A stretch of DNA of 64,000 nt, from assembly GCA_003946805.1 (NCBI GenBank), contig RPSH01000017.1:17308-81307 (forward strand). Direction: 5' to 3'. The stretch comes from Bacillus sp. 2B10 (GTDB lineage: Bacteria; Pseudomonadota; Alphaproteobacteria; Sphingomonadales; Sphingomonadaceae). The position numbers and the translations under genes are program-made. The notes below the pieces were generated by a model. It saw only the letters and a list, made by a program, of their open reading frames with translations. It did no database searches and was not told the origin of the DNA. This document shows positions 45,420-52,272 of this stretch, one piece after another; within the stretch, counting starts at the first letter, position 1, and each line of letters begins with the position of its first letter.

Positions 45420-46334
45420 TTGTCTGATACCGTTCGCCTGCCGGACCTCGATCGTGCGATCGGGTTCACGCTTCCCGACCATCATGCGCGCGGTCGCGTC
45501 GTCCGGCTGGGGCCGGTCGCGCAGTCGATCCTTGCCGCCCATGCCTATCCCGCGCCGATCGAGAAGCTGCTGGCGGAATCGCTGGCGCTGACCGCGTTGC
45601 TGGGATCGACGCTGAAGGATGCCGAAGGGCAATTGACGCTGCAGGCGCAGACGCAGGGCGGCATCGTCCGGCTGATGGTGTGCGACTACAAGAACGGCGA
45701 ACTGCGGGGCTATGTCGATTTCGATCGCGACCGCCTTGCCGAACTGGGCGAGGAGCCGTCGTTGTTCGCGCTGTTCGGACAGGGCTATCTGGCGATCACC
45801 TTCGATCAGGTGACGTCGGGCGAGCGCTATCAGGGGATCGTGCCGCTGGACGGCGATTCGATCGCGGCGGCGGCGGAAAGCTATTTCCTGCAATCCGAAC
45901 AGATCCCGTCGCTGGTCCGCCTCGGCATCGGCGTCGACGACAATGGCGATCGGATCGCCGGGGGCATCTTCCTCCAGCATCTGCCCGAGGGCGAGGAAGG
46001 GCGCGAGCGGCTGCACGTCCGGCTCGACCATCCCGAATGGCACCATGTCGAGGCGCTGGGTTCGACCATGGGTGCCGACGAACTGGCCGATCCGATGCTG
46101 CCGCTCGAAACGCTGGTCTGGCGCCTGTTCAACGAAGAGCGCGAGGTGCGCGTGCTGGCGAGCACGCCGCTCGTCCGCGGCTGCCGCTGCGACCGGGACT
46201 ATATCGCCGGCGTCATCTCCCGCTTTCCGGAGGAGGAACGGGCGGCGATGGCCGACGAGGCGGGGATCATCACCGTCGACTGCGCCTTCTGCGCGACGAA
46301 GTTTCCGCTGGCGCTGGCCGACATCGCCGCCTGA
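45420..46334 (+). CDS. hslO: Redox-regulated chaperone Hsp33
   Basis: A 304-residue protein matching Hsp33, a holdase activated when oxidation releases zinc from four C-terminal cysteines. Visible are RLGPVAQSILAAHAYPAPIEKLLAE, YVDFDRDRL, LAITFDQVTSGERYQGIVPL, and the zinc site CRC at about 261-263 with CAFC near 296. I choose a TTG start at 45420 (SDTVRLPDL) because GGGAG lies seven bases before it; the GTG at 45372 gives 16 extra residues and lacks a binding site. Confidence 0.9.
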   Translation: MSDTVRLPDLDRAIGFTLPDHHARGRVVRLGPVAQSILAAHAYPAPIEKLLAESLALTALLGSTLKDAEGQLTLQAQTQGGIVRLMVCDYKNGELRGYVDFDRDRLAELGEEPSLFALFGQGYLAITFDQVTSGERYQGIVPLDGDSIAAAAESYFLQSEQIPSLVRLGIGVDDNGDRIAGGIFLQHLPEGEEGRERLHVRLDHPEWHHVEALGSTMGADELADPMLPLETLVWRLFNEEREVRVLASTPLVRGCRCDRDYIAGVISRFPEEERAAMADEAGIITVDCAFCATKFPLALADIAA

Positions 46335-46352
46335 CGCGGGCCATCTGGGGGA

Positions 46353-46778
46353 ATGGACATGGGGGGATTGCCGTTACGATGTGCGCTGATCGCCGCACTG
46401 GGAATGGCGACGGCGGCCGTCGCACAGCCGGCCGCCGCGCCGACGTTGCGCGCGATGCAGGCGGTGGCGCCCGGACAATGGGCGCTGCGCAATCCCGGAT
46501 CGCCCGAGGCGGCGCGCGACAGCTGCGTGTCCGATATCGCGGTGCTTTTCCGCCTGCGGCTGCGCGCCGCCCAGTGCAGCCGGTTCGTGATTGAGGATAC
46601 GCCGCGTATCGCCACGGTACATTATACCTGCCCCGGATCGGGCCATGTCCGCACCACGATCCATGTCGATACGCCGCGCGCGTTGCGGATCGAGAGCGAG
46701 GGCATCGTCGACGGCATGCCGTTCGCCGATGCATATGTCGCCCGGCGGCTGGGCAATTGCGGTGCCCGGCCCCGTTAA
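46353..46778 (+). CDS. Unrecognised secreted protein with four cysteines
   Basis: A protein of 141 residues with a signal peptide (LPLRCALIAALGMATAAVAQ, cleavage near AVA-QP). The mature part begins with APGQWALRNPGSPEAARDSC and carries four cysteines (RDSC, AAQC, HYTC and LGNC). The opening PGQW and the spaced cysteines recall DUF3617-type periplasmic proteins, though the match is weak. A GGGGG site precedes the ATG at 46353. It lies between hslO and a strong terminator. Confidence 0.75.
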   Translation: MDMGGLPLRCALIAALGMATAAVAQPAAAPTLRAMQAVAPGQWALRNPGSPEAARDSCVSDIAVLFRLRLRAAQCSRFVIEDTPRIATVHYTCPGSGHVRTTIHVDTPRALRIESEGIVDGMPFADAYVARRLGNCGARPR

Positions 46779-46858
46779 GCGCCTGTTTAACCTGGATGGT
46801 GTAGGACAATGAAATGTCCTTGCGGGCATGCATGTTTCCCCTAGGCATGGAACCCCCT

Positions 46859-46887
46859 CGGGCCGCCGCAGTGCGGCCCGTTCTTTG
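46859..46887 (+). terminator. Intrinsic terminator before queC
   Basis: An 8-bp stem CGGGCCGC / GCGGCCCG with a six-base loop is followed by TTCTTTG. It ends the hslO region transcript upstream of queC. Confidence 0.75.
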
Positions 46888-46931
46888 TCCGGCGGTTGCC
46901 CTTCCTTCCCGAAAGCCCTAGCGAGCGCGGC

Positions 46932-47633
46932 ATGACGAATACTCCCCTCAGCGTGGTGCTGGTGTCGGGCGGGCTCGACTCGATGGTGGCGGCAGCGCTG
47001 GCCCGCGAGGCCGGGCACCGGCTGCTGGCGCTGTCGATCGACTATAATCAGCGCCATCTGGTCGAACTGGCGGCGGCGCGGCGGATCGCGGCGGCGCTGG
47101 GCGCCGAACGCCATGTCGTGCTGCCGCTCGACCTGTCGGCCTTTGGCGGGTCGGCCCTGACCGATGCGTCGATCGCCGTGCCGAAGGACGGGGTGGTCGC
47201 GGATGTGATCCCGGTCACCTATGTCCCGGCGCGCAACACGATCTTCCTCAGCCTCGCGCTCGGCTGGGCGGAGGCGGCGGGCGCGCGCGACCTGTGGATC
47301 GGCGTCAACGCGCTCGATTATTCGGGCTATCCCGATTGCCGGCCCGAATTCATCGCCGGGTTCGAACGGCTTGCCGAGCTGGCGACGCGGGCAGGGGTCG
47401 AGGGCGATCCGTTCCGCATCCACGCCCCGCTCCAGACCATGACCAAGGCCGATATCGCGCGCGAGGCGGACCGGCTGGGCATCGACGCCGGCATGAGCTG
47501 GTCGTGCTACGACCCGGTCGGCGATCTCCATTGCGGCCGGTGCGACAGCTGCCGCCTGCGCGCACGCGGCTTCGTCGAGGCGGGCCTGCCCGATCCGACG
47601 CGCTATGCGGAACGGCCCGACACCGGGCGATGA
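46932..47633 (+). CDS. queC: 7-cyano-7-deazaguanine synthase
   Basis: A 233-residue ATP-dependent enzyme that converts 7-carboxy-7-deazaguanine to preQ0 for queuosine in tRNA. The PP-loop [10 protein letters not shown] is at about residues 12-21, followed by [35 protein letters not shown] and the zinc site [19 protein letters not shown]. The ATG at 46932 matches the family. Its stop overlaps the queE start (ATGA). Confidence 0.96.
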   Translation: MTNTPLSVVLVSGGLDSMVAAALAREAGHRLLALSIDYNQRHLVELAAARRIAAALGAERHVVLPLDLSAFGGSALTDASIAVPKDGVVADVIPVTYVPARNTIFLSLALGWAEAAGARDLWIGVNALDYSGYPDCRPEFIAGFERLAELATRAGVEGDPFRIHAPLQTMTKADIAREADRLGIDAGMSWSCYDPVGDLHCGRCDSCRLRARGFVEAGLPDPTRYAERPDTGR

Positions 47634-48265
47634 CCTATTCGGTCAAGGAAATGTTCCTGACTCTGCAGGGGGAGGGGGTGCATGCCGGGCGCCGGGCGGT
47701 GTTCGTGCGCTTTGCCGGATGCAATCTGTGGACCGGGCGCGAGGTGGATCGCGCCACCGCGATCTGCCGTTTCTGCGACACCGATTTCGTCGGAACCGAT
47801 GGCGCGGGCGGCGGCAAGTTCGCCGACGCCCCGGCGCTGGTCGCGGCGGTGGTCGGGCACTGGGACGGCGGGGCGGAGCGGCGTTTCGTCGTGCTGACCG
47901 GCGGCGAACCGATGCTGCAGATCGACGACGCGCTGGTCGCCGCGCTGCATGATGCCGGCTTCGCCATCGCGATCGAAAGCAACGGCACGATCGCCGCGCA
48001 TCCGGGCATCGACTGGGTCTGCATCAGTCCCAAGGCGGGGAGCGACGTCGTCCAGCGACGCGGCGACGAGCTGAAGTTGGTCTGGCCGCAGGCGGGGATC
48101 GACGTCGACGCGCTGGAGCGATGGGACTTCGCGCATCATCTGGTCCAGCCGATGGACGCGATCGGTCTCGAAGCGGTGAATCGCGACGCGGCGGTCGATT
48201 TTGCGATGGCGCGTCCGAAATGGCGGCTGTCGCTACAGACGCACAAGCTGCTCGGCCTGCGCTGA
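47630..48265 (+). CDS. queE: 7-carboxy-7-deazaguanine synthase, radical SAM
   Basis: A 211-residue radical SAM enzyme, the step before QueC in preQ0 synthesis. The N terminus [20 protein letters not shown] and the cluster cysteines in [10 protein letters not shown] and ICRFCDTDF are characteristic, with a 14-residue insert between the first and second cysteine as in many QueE proteins. [10 protein letters not shown] and [10 protein letters not shown] follow. Coupled to queC. queD and queF are not in the window. Confidence 0.95.
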   Translation: MTYSVKEMFLTLQGEGVHAGRRAVFVRFAGCNLWTGREVDRATAICRFCDTDFVGTDGAGGGKFADAPALVAAVVGHWDGGAERRFVVLTGGEPMLQIDDALVAALHDAGFAIAIESNGTIAAHPGIDWVCISPKAGSDVVQRRGDELKLVWPQAGIDVDALERWDFAHHLVQPMDAIGLEAVNRDAAVDFAMARPKWRLSLQTHKLLGLR

Positions 48266-48271
48266 CCGGGT

Positions 48272-49852
48272 TCAGCCCGCCTTCGCGGCGATCGTGATCT
48301 CATAGGCGCCGATCAGCGGATCGTGATGCAGCGGCGCGCGCAACTGGCGCGAGAGGCCGAGGATGATCCGGCCGTAGCGGCTGGCGACCAGCGCCTCCAG
48401 TTCCTCGCTCTCGACCAGCGCCGGCGAACTGGCGCGCAGCATCGCGGTGTCGGTGTCGGGCACGTGGCGCAGCGATACGCCGATCTGCGCCTCGGGATTG
48501 ACCGATACCGCCAGTTCGATCAGCTCGGTCAGCAGGAACGACACCGCGACCGCGACGTCCTGCGTCACCAGCACCTGTTCGACGTTCAGCGTGATGCCCA
48601 ACCTGGTCGCGCTGCCCGACGCGGTGGCACGGATGTTCGACGCCAGTTCGCCGATCACCGATTTCAGTTCGAGCCCGCGATTTTCCTCCATCTCGGCATA
48701 GTGGTTCCGATGGACGACCGCGAGCGCGTCGACGCGGCGCTGGATCGTGGCATAAGCGTCGGCCGCTGCCTCGCCATGTGCGCTGCGTGCGTGGAAATTG
48801 ATAAGGCTGGCAATGACTTGCAGGTTGTTCTTCACGCGGTGATGCACTTCGCGCGTCAGCTTGGTCTGGCGCACCAGTCCGTCGGCCATCGACTGTTCGT
48901 GGCGCTCGACGGTGTGGGTCAGTTCCTGGAAGGTCTCGCCCAGATCGGCGATCTCCTGCGCCGGAACCGCGCCCAGATCGACGTCCGCCATCGGATGGCC
49001 GGGGCGATAGCGCTCGATATCGTCGCGCAACCGGCGCAGCGGCCGGATCAGCAACCGGTCGACGACGAACCAACCGATGCCGGTCGCGGCGATCCACATC
49101 ACCAGCGGCAACAGCATGGCGACGATCGCCGACGACGTGAACGGCGCGCGACGCACCGCCATGGTAAAGGTCAGGTCGTCGATGCCGAGCGGAATATCGA
49201 CCTGTTCGCGGCGATCGAGCCCTGCCTCGTCCGGAAGCTGGGCAAGGACGAGTTCGTCGTCCTTGCCGTGTTCCAGGCTGCCCTGGAACGGGGTGGCGAA
49301 CCCGCTGGGCTGGGCGAGTTCGCGCAGCATCGTCACCGGGAAGAACGCGACAGCGCGCGCCTCGCTGACGCCGCGAATGTCGAGCACCAGCCCGCCACCG
49401 GGCACGATCTGCGCGCGGACGCCACCGGCATCGGGGGCGCCGGTCATCCGAACGGGAATCGCGGTACCGCACACCAGCCGTCCGTCGGACGAATAGATGC
49501 CGAAGCGGGCGCCGACCGATGTCTGTTGCGCGAACACACCTTCGACCCGCGCGCAGCTAGGCGAATTGGCCGGATCGGTGCTGAGCGCGGTCATCGCCAC
49601 GCGCAAGGCGGTCATGTCGCCGGCAAGTTCGATCGACAACGCCCGCGACGCCTCGGTCGCCGCGACGCGCAACCGCGCGCGCAAATCGACATCGGCGATC
49701 CGCGACGTTTGCAGGGTGGCGAACAATGCGATCAGGGCGAGCGGAAGCAATGCCGCGCTGAGGATCAGCATCAGCTTGGCGCCGGTCGGTGCCCGGCGAA
49801 GCGCGGCGGTCGGACTGGGCGGCTTCAGGCGGGCGGAAGTGGTGGTCGTCAC
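48272..49852 (-). CDS. phyP: PhyP-like sensor histidine kinase/phosphatase of the general stress response
   Basis: A 526-residue membrane sensor. It has helix one (about 27-47), a periplasmic domain (50-240), helix two (241-264), a HAMP-like linker and a HisKA_2 phosphoacceptor EVHHRVKNNLQ (H337). The ATPase part is degenerate: the N box reads ELIELAVSV with no asparagine, and no DxGxG box is seen. PhyP of Sphingomonas sp. Fr1 is encoded at the same place and acts as a negative regulator of PhyR; these features fit a phosphatase rather than a kinase. It is nine bases downstream of nepR in the same operon. Confidence 0.88.
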   Translation of the reverse strand: MTTTTSARLKPPSPTAALRRAPTGAKLMLILSAALLPLALIALFATLQTSRIADVDLRARLRVAATEASRALSIELAGDMTALRVAMTALSTDPANSPSCARVEGVFAQQTSVGARFGIYSSDGRLVCGTAIPVRMTGAPDAGGVRAQIVPGGGLVLDIRGVSEARAVAFFPVTMLRELAQPSGFATPFQGSLEHGKDDELVLAQLPDEAGLDRREQVDIPLGIDDLTFTMAVRRAPFTSSAIVAMLLPLVMWIAATGIGWFVVDRLLIRPLRRLRDDIERYRPGHPMADVDLGAVPAQEIADLGETFQELTHTVERHEQSMADGLVRQTKLTREVHHRVKNNLQVIASLINFHARSAHGEAAADAYATIQRRVDALAVVHRNHYAEMEENRGLELKSVIGELASNIRATASGSATRLGITLNVEQVLVTQDVAVAVSFLLTELIELAVSVNPEAQIGVSLRHVPDTDTAMLRASSPALVESEELEALVASRYGRIILGLSRQLRAPLHHDPLIGAYEITIAAKAG

Positions 49853-49862
49853 ACCGCCGCGG

Positions 49863-50033
49863 CTATTTCAGCTTGCTCAGCAAGTCGAGCATCTCGTCGG
49901 GCACCGCTTCCCCCGCTGCATCCTGATAGACCGCGCGCAGGGCGTTCCCGAGACTGGAAGCATCCTTCTTGTCGGGCGAGGCCGCAGCGGATTTCGCGTT
50001 CGACTGCTTGGCCGCCTGTTCACCATCCTTCAC
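49863..50033 (-). CDS. nepR: NepR anti-sigma factor
   Basis: A protein of 56 residues, read directly from the minus strand. The conserved NepR core SSLGNALRAVYQDA, then EAVPDEMLDLLSKL fills the C-terminal half; the N terminus is Lys/Ala-rich and disordered. NepR holds EcfG inactive until phosphorylated PhyR binds NepR. The GTG start at 50033 has GGAAGG about eight bases upstream. It is divergent from phyR and co-transcribed with phyP from the EcfG-like promoter at about 50.15 kb. Confidence 0.93.
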   Translation of the reverse strand: MKDGEQAAKQSNAKSAAASPDKKDASSLGNALRAVYQDAAGEAVPDEMLDLLSKLK

Positions 50034-50134
50034 GAAGCAATGCCTTCCCCCGATGCCCGGTCAAATCCCGGCACGATAATCACCTGCCGAACGACGTCTG
50101 GACAATCTGCTGTCAGCACGCCGGGCGCACATGA

Positions 50135-50159
50135 AACTAAAGACGCGCTCGTTGGTTCC
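50135..50159 (-). promoter_or_regulatory. Candidate EcfG-type promoter of nepR-phyP
   Basis: On the minus strand GGAAC (50159-50155) is followed by 16 bases and AGTT (50138-50135), close to the GGAAC/CGTT general-stress consensus. The nepR start lies about 100 bases downstream. Positive feedback of EcfG on this locus is known in other alphaproteobacteria. Confidence 0.55.
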
Positions 50160-50268
50160 ATGATCCGACGCGAACTCGGGGGAGGCGTTTCTCCGTGCAC
50201 GTATCGTTGATGTTGAAGTTTGCGGTGACGGGTCGACCGGCGCCGCGCCGAAGGAGACTTATCTGACC

Positions 50269-51075
50269 ATGTCGCTCGGACAGCAGCTTGCGCCGCATCT
50301 TCCCTTCCTCCGGCGCTATGCCCGGGCGCTCACCGGCAGCCAGACCGAGGGCGACCAGTATGTCCGCGCGACGCTGGAAGCGATCGTCGCGGCACCGGAG
50401 GAATTCCCGCGCGACGTCGATCCGCGCCTCGGCCTGTACCGCACCTTCCAGGCGATCTGGGCGTCGTCACAGCCCGAAGCGTTCGGTGCCGCCAGCGCAT
50501 CGGGCGACGAGAACGAGGCGATCGCACAGGCGCGCCTCTCGCGCATCGCGCCGCTGTCGCGTCAGGCATTGCTGCTGACCGCGATGGAAGGCTTCACGAC
50601 CGAGGATGCCGCCTATCTGATCGAGGCGAGCCCGGACGAGGTCGAGGATCTGGTCGCCGAGGCGCTGCGCGAGATCGAGCAGCAGACCCGCTCGCGCGTG
50701 ATGATTATCGAGGACGAGCCGCTGATCGCGATGGACCTCGAACAGATCGTCCGCGATCTGGGCCACGAAGTGACCGGCGTCGCCGTGACCCGCGACGAGG
50801 CGGTCGCGCTGGCGATGCAGGATCGTCCGGGCCTCGTGCTCGCCGACATCCAGCTTGCTGACGACAGCTCGGGCATCGATGCGGTCAAGGACATCCTGTC
50901 CGAGTTCAACGTGCCGGTCATCTTCATCACCGCCTTCCCCGAGCGGCTGCTGACCGGCGAGCGTCCCGAACCGACGTTCCTGATTACCAAGCCGTTCCAG
51001 CGTTCGACCGTCAAGGCGGCGATCAGCCAGGCGCTGTTCTTCGACGAAGCCACGGTGCCGGAAGCTGCCGAATAA
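50269..51075 (+). CDS. phyR: General stress response regulator PhyR
   Basis: A 268-residue response regulator with an N-terminal sigma-factor-like domain (about 1-135, LPFLRRYARALTGSQTEGDQ and TEDAAYLIEASPDEVEDLV) that mimics EcfG, and a C-terminal receiver (IIEDEPLIAMDLEQIV, phosphoacceptor D193 in VLADIQLAD, then VIFITAFPERLL and ITKPF). When phosphorylated the sigma-like domain sequesters NepR and frees EcfG. The ATG at 50269 follows AAGGAG. Divergent from nepR and followed by a small membrane protein gene and ecfG. Confidence 0.97.
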   Translation: MSLGQQLAPHLPFLRRYARALTGSQTEGDQYVRATLEAIVAAPEEFPRDVDPRLGLYRTFQAIWASSQPEAFGAASASGDENEAIAQARLSRIAPLSRQALLLTAMEGFTTEDAAYLIEASPDEVEDLVAEALREIEQQTRSRVMIIEDEPLIAMDLEQIVRDLGHEVTGVAVTRDEAVALAMQDRPGLVLADIQLADDSSGIDAVKDILSEFNVPVIFITAFPERLLTGERPEPTFLITKPFQRSTVKAAISQALFFDEATVPEAAE

Positions 51076-51114
51076 CGGTACGGACCCAAAACGAACTTCG
51101 GGGGTTGATAGGCG

Positions 51115-51252
51115 ATGGCAGACGATCAAGACCGCATTCATGTCACCGCGACGGAAGCACGCGCTGGCGCAACCCCCGGCGTTACCCGCTACATCCTGAT
51201 CGTGTCGCTCGTCGCCGCGATCGGCGTGATGGCGTACATCCTGCTGACCTGA
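51115..51252 (+). CDS. Small membrane protein between phyR and ecfG
   Basis: A protein of 45 residues that I read directly. The N terminus is polar (MADDQDRIHVTATEARAGAT) and residues about 26-43 form one membrane helix (YILIVSLVAAIGVMAYILL), ending LLT. It lies between phyR and ecfG, 39 bases after the former. A binding site GATAGG lies just before the ATG. The family is unknown to me. A GGACC-N16-GGTT match at 51082-51106 is close to the general-stress consensus but almost touches the start codon. Confidence 0.7.
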   Translation: MADDQDRIHVTATEARAGATPGVTRYILIVSLVAAIGVMAYILLT

Positions 51253-51367
51253 AACCCCCGACGCGACCGTCCGGCACGGACCGCCGGGAGGTGCTGGCAA
51301 TCGGCGTTCGGCGACCCTATGTTCGGGGCCGCCCCTCATGGGCCGACTGCGTATCGAACGGATAAGA

Positions 51368-52003
51368 ATGACTGAATCCGATATCAGCGAGGACGCGGCG
51401 GGCGAGGTGCGGGAGCACGTCGCGTTGCCGGACCCCGAATTCAAGAAGCAACTGGCACAGGTCATCCCGCATCTGCGCGCGTTCGGCAGGTCGCTGTCGG
51501 GCAGCCGCGATCTCGCCGACGACCTGGTGCAGGAAACGCTGCTGAAGGCATGGGCCGCGCGGCAGCGGTTCCAGGCGGGCACCAACATGCGCGCATGGAC
51601 CTTCATCATCCTGCGCAACCTGTATCTGTCGCAAATGCGTCGTGCGCGCTTCAAGGGCGAGTGGGACGATCTGGTCGCGGACCGCATCCTTGCGGCCCCG
51701 GCGAGCCAGGACCGCCATGTCGAGCTGGCGGACATGCAGCGCGCGCTGTTGCATCTGCCGCAGCCGCAACGCGAGGCGCTGATCCTCGTCGGCGCGGGTG
51801 GCTTCGCCTATGAGGAAGCCGCCGAAATCTGCAACGTCGCGGTCGGCACGATCAAGAGCCGCGTGGCGCGTGGCCGCGTCGCGCTGGAAGCGTTGATGAC
51901 CGAGGGCAAATTGCCGTCGCGCGCCGAACAGCCGGACAATAACGGCCAGACCGTACTCGATACGATCATGGGCGAAGTGGACGACCTCAGCCGCGAGCGC
52001 TGA
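51368..52003 (+). CDS. ecfG: General stress response ECF sigma factor EcfG
   Basis: A 211-residue ECF sigma factor. Region 2 holds DLADDLVQETLLKAWAARQRF and NMRAWTFIILRNLYLSQMR; region 4 holds LHLPQPQREALILVGAGGF, YEEAAEICNVAVGTIKSRVA. Location beside phyR/nepR and the short C-terminal tail fit EcfG (sigma-15 class), which directs the general stress regulon from GGAAC promoters. The start at 51368 is preferred; the ATG at 51338 would add ten residues. A second NepR-like gene converges on its 3' end. Confidence 0.95.
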   Translation: MTESDISEDAAGEVREHVALPDPEFKKQLAQVIPHLRAFGRSLSGSRDLADDLVQETLLKAWAARQRFQAGTNMRAWTFIILRNLYLSQMRRARFKGEWDDLVADRILAAPASQDRHVELADMQRALLHLPQPQREALILVGAGGFAYEEAAEICNVAVGTIKSRVARGRVALEALMTEGKLPSRAEQPDNNGQTVLDTIMGEVDDLSRER

Positions 52004-52009
52004 GGATCG

Positions 52010-52186
52010 TCACTCGCCGGACCAGTCGTCCAGCCGTTGCAGATACTGATCCCATATCCCCGGCAGGCGCTTGTCCTTGCCATAGACGTCGCGCAACGCC
52101 CGGCCCACGCCGTCGCCGGCGCTGGGGGACCGGACGACCTGGCCTGAAAAGGGCCGTTTGCCGGACGAGGGAACATGCGGTGCCAT
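52010..52186 (-). CDS. Second NepR-like small protein
   Basis: A protein of 58 residues: an N-terminal Ser/Pro-rich part (MAPHVPSSGKRPFSGQVV), then GDGVGRALRDVYGKDKRLPG and WDQYLQRLDDW. The segment VGRALRDVY aligns with LGNALRAVY of the NepR in this window, and the second helix WDQYLQRL with EMLDLLSKL; the central EAVPD stretch is shortened. A GGAG site lies six bases before the ATG at 52186. It is on the opposite strand to ecfG with six bases between stops. It may bind EcfG or PhyR, but this is inferred from a short motif. Confidence 0.68.
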   Translation of the reverse strand: MAPHVPSSGKRPFSGQVVRSPSAGDGVGRALRDVYGKDKRLPGIWDQYLQRLDDWSGE

Positions 52187-52272
52187 GTGTCTCCAACGGC
52201 CGCATCGTCGTTTCGTTTCACCCGTTTACCCGATAGTTACCGTTACTGGTCGCGTCTGGTAGCGAGGATATG

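Noticed and set aside
46779..46931. Possible preQ1 riboswitch before queC
   Set aside because: No preQ1 aptamer pattern (short stem with A-rich tail near the start codon) is visible; only an intrinsic terminator is supported.
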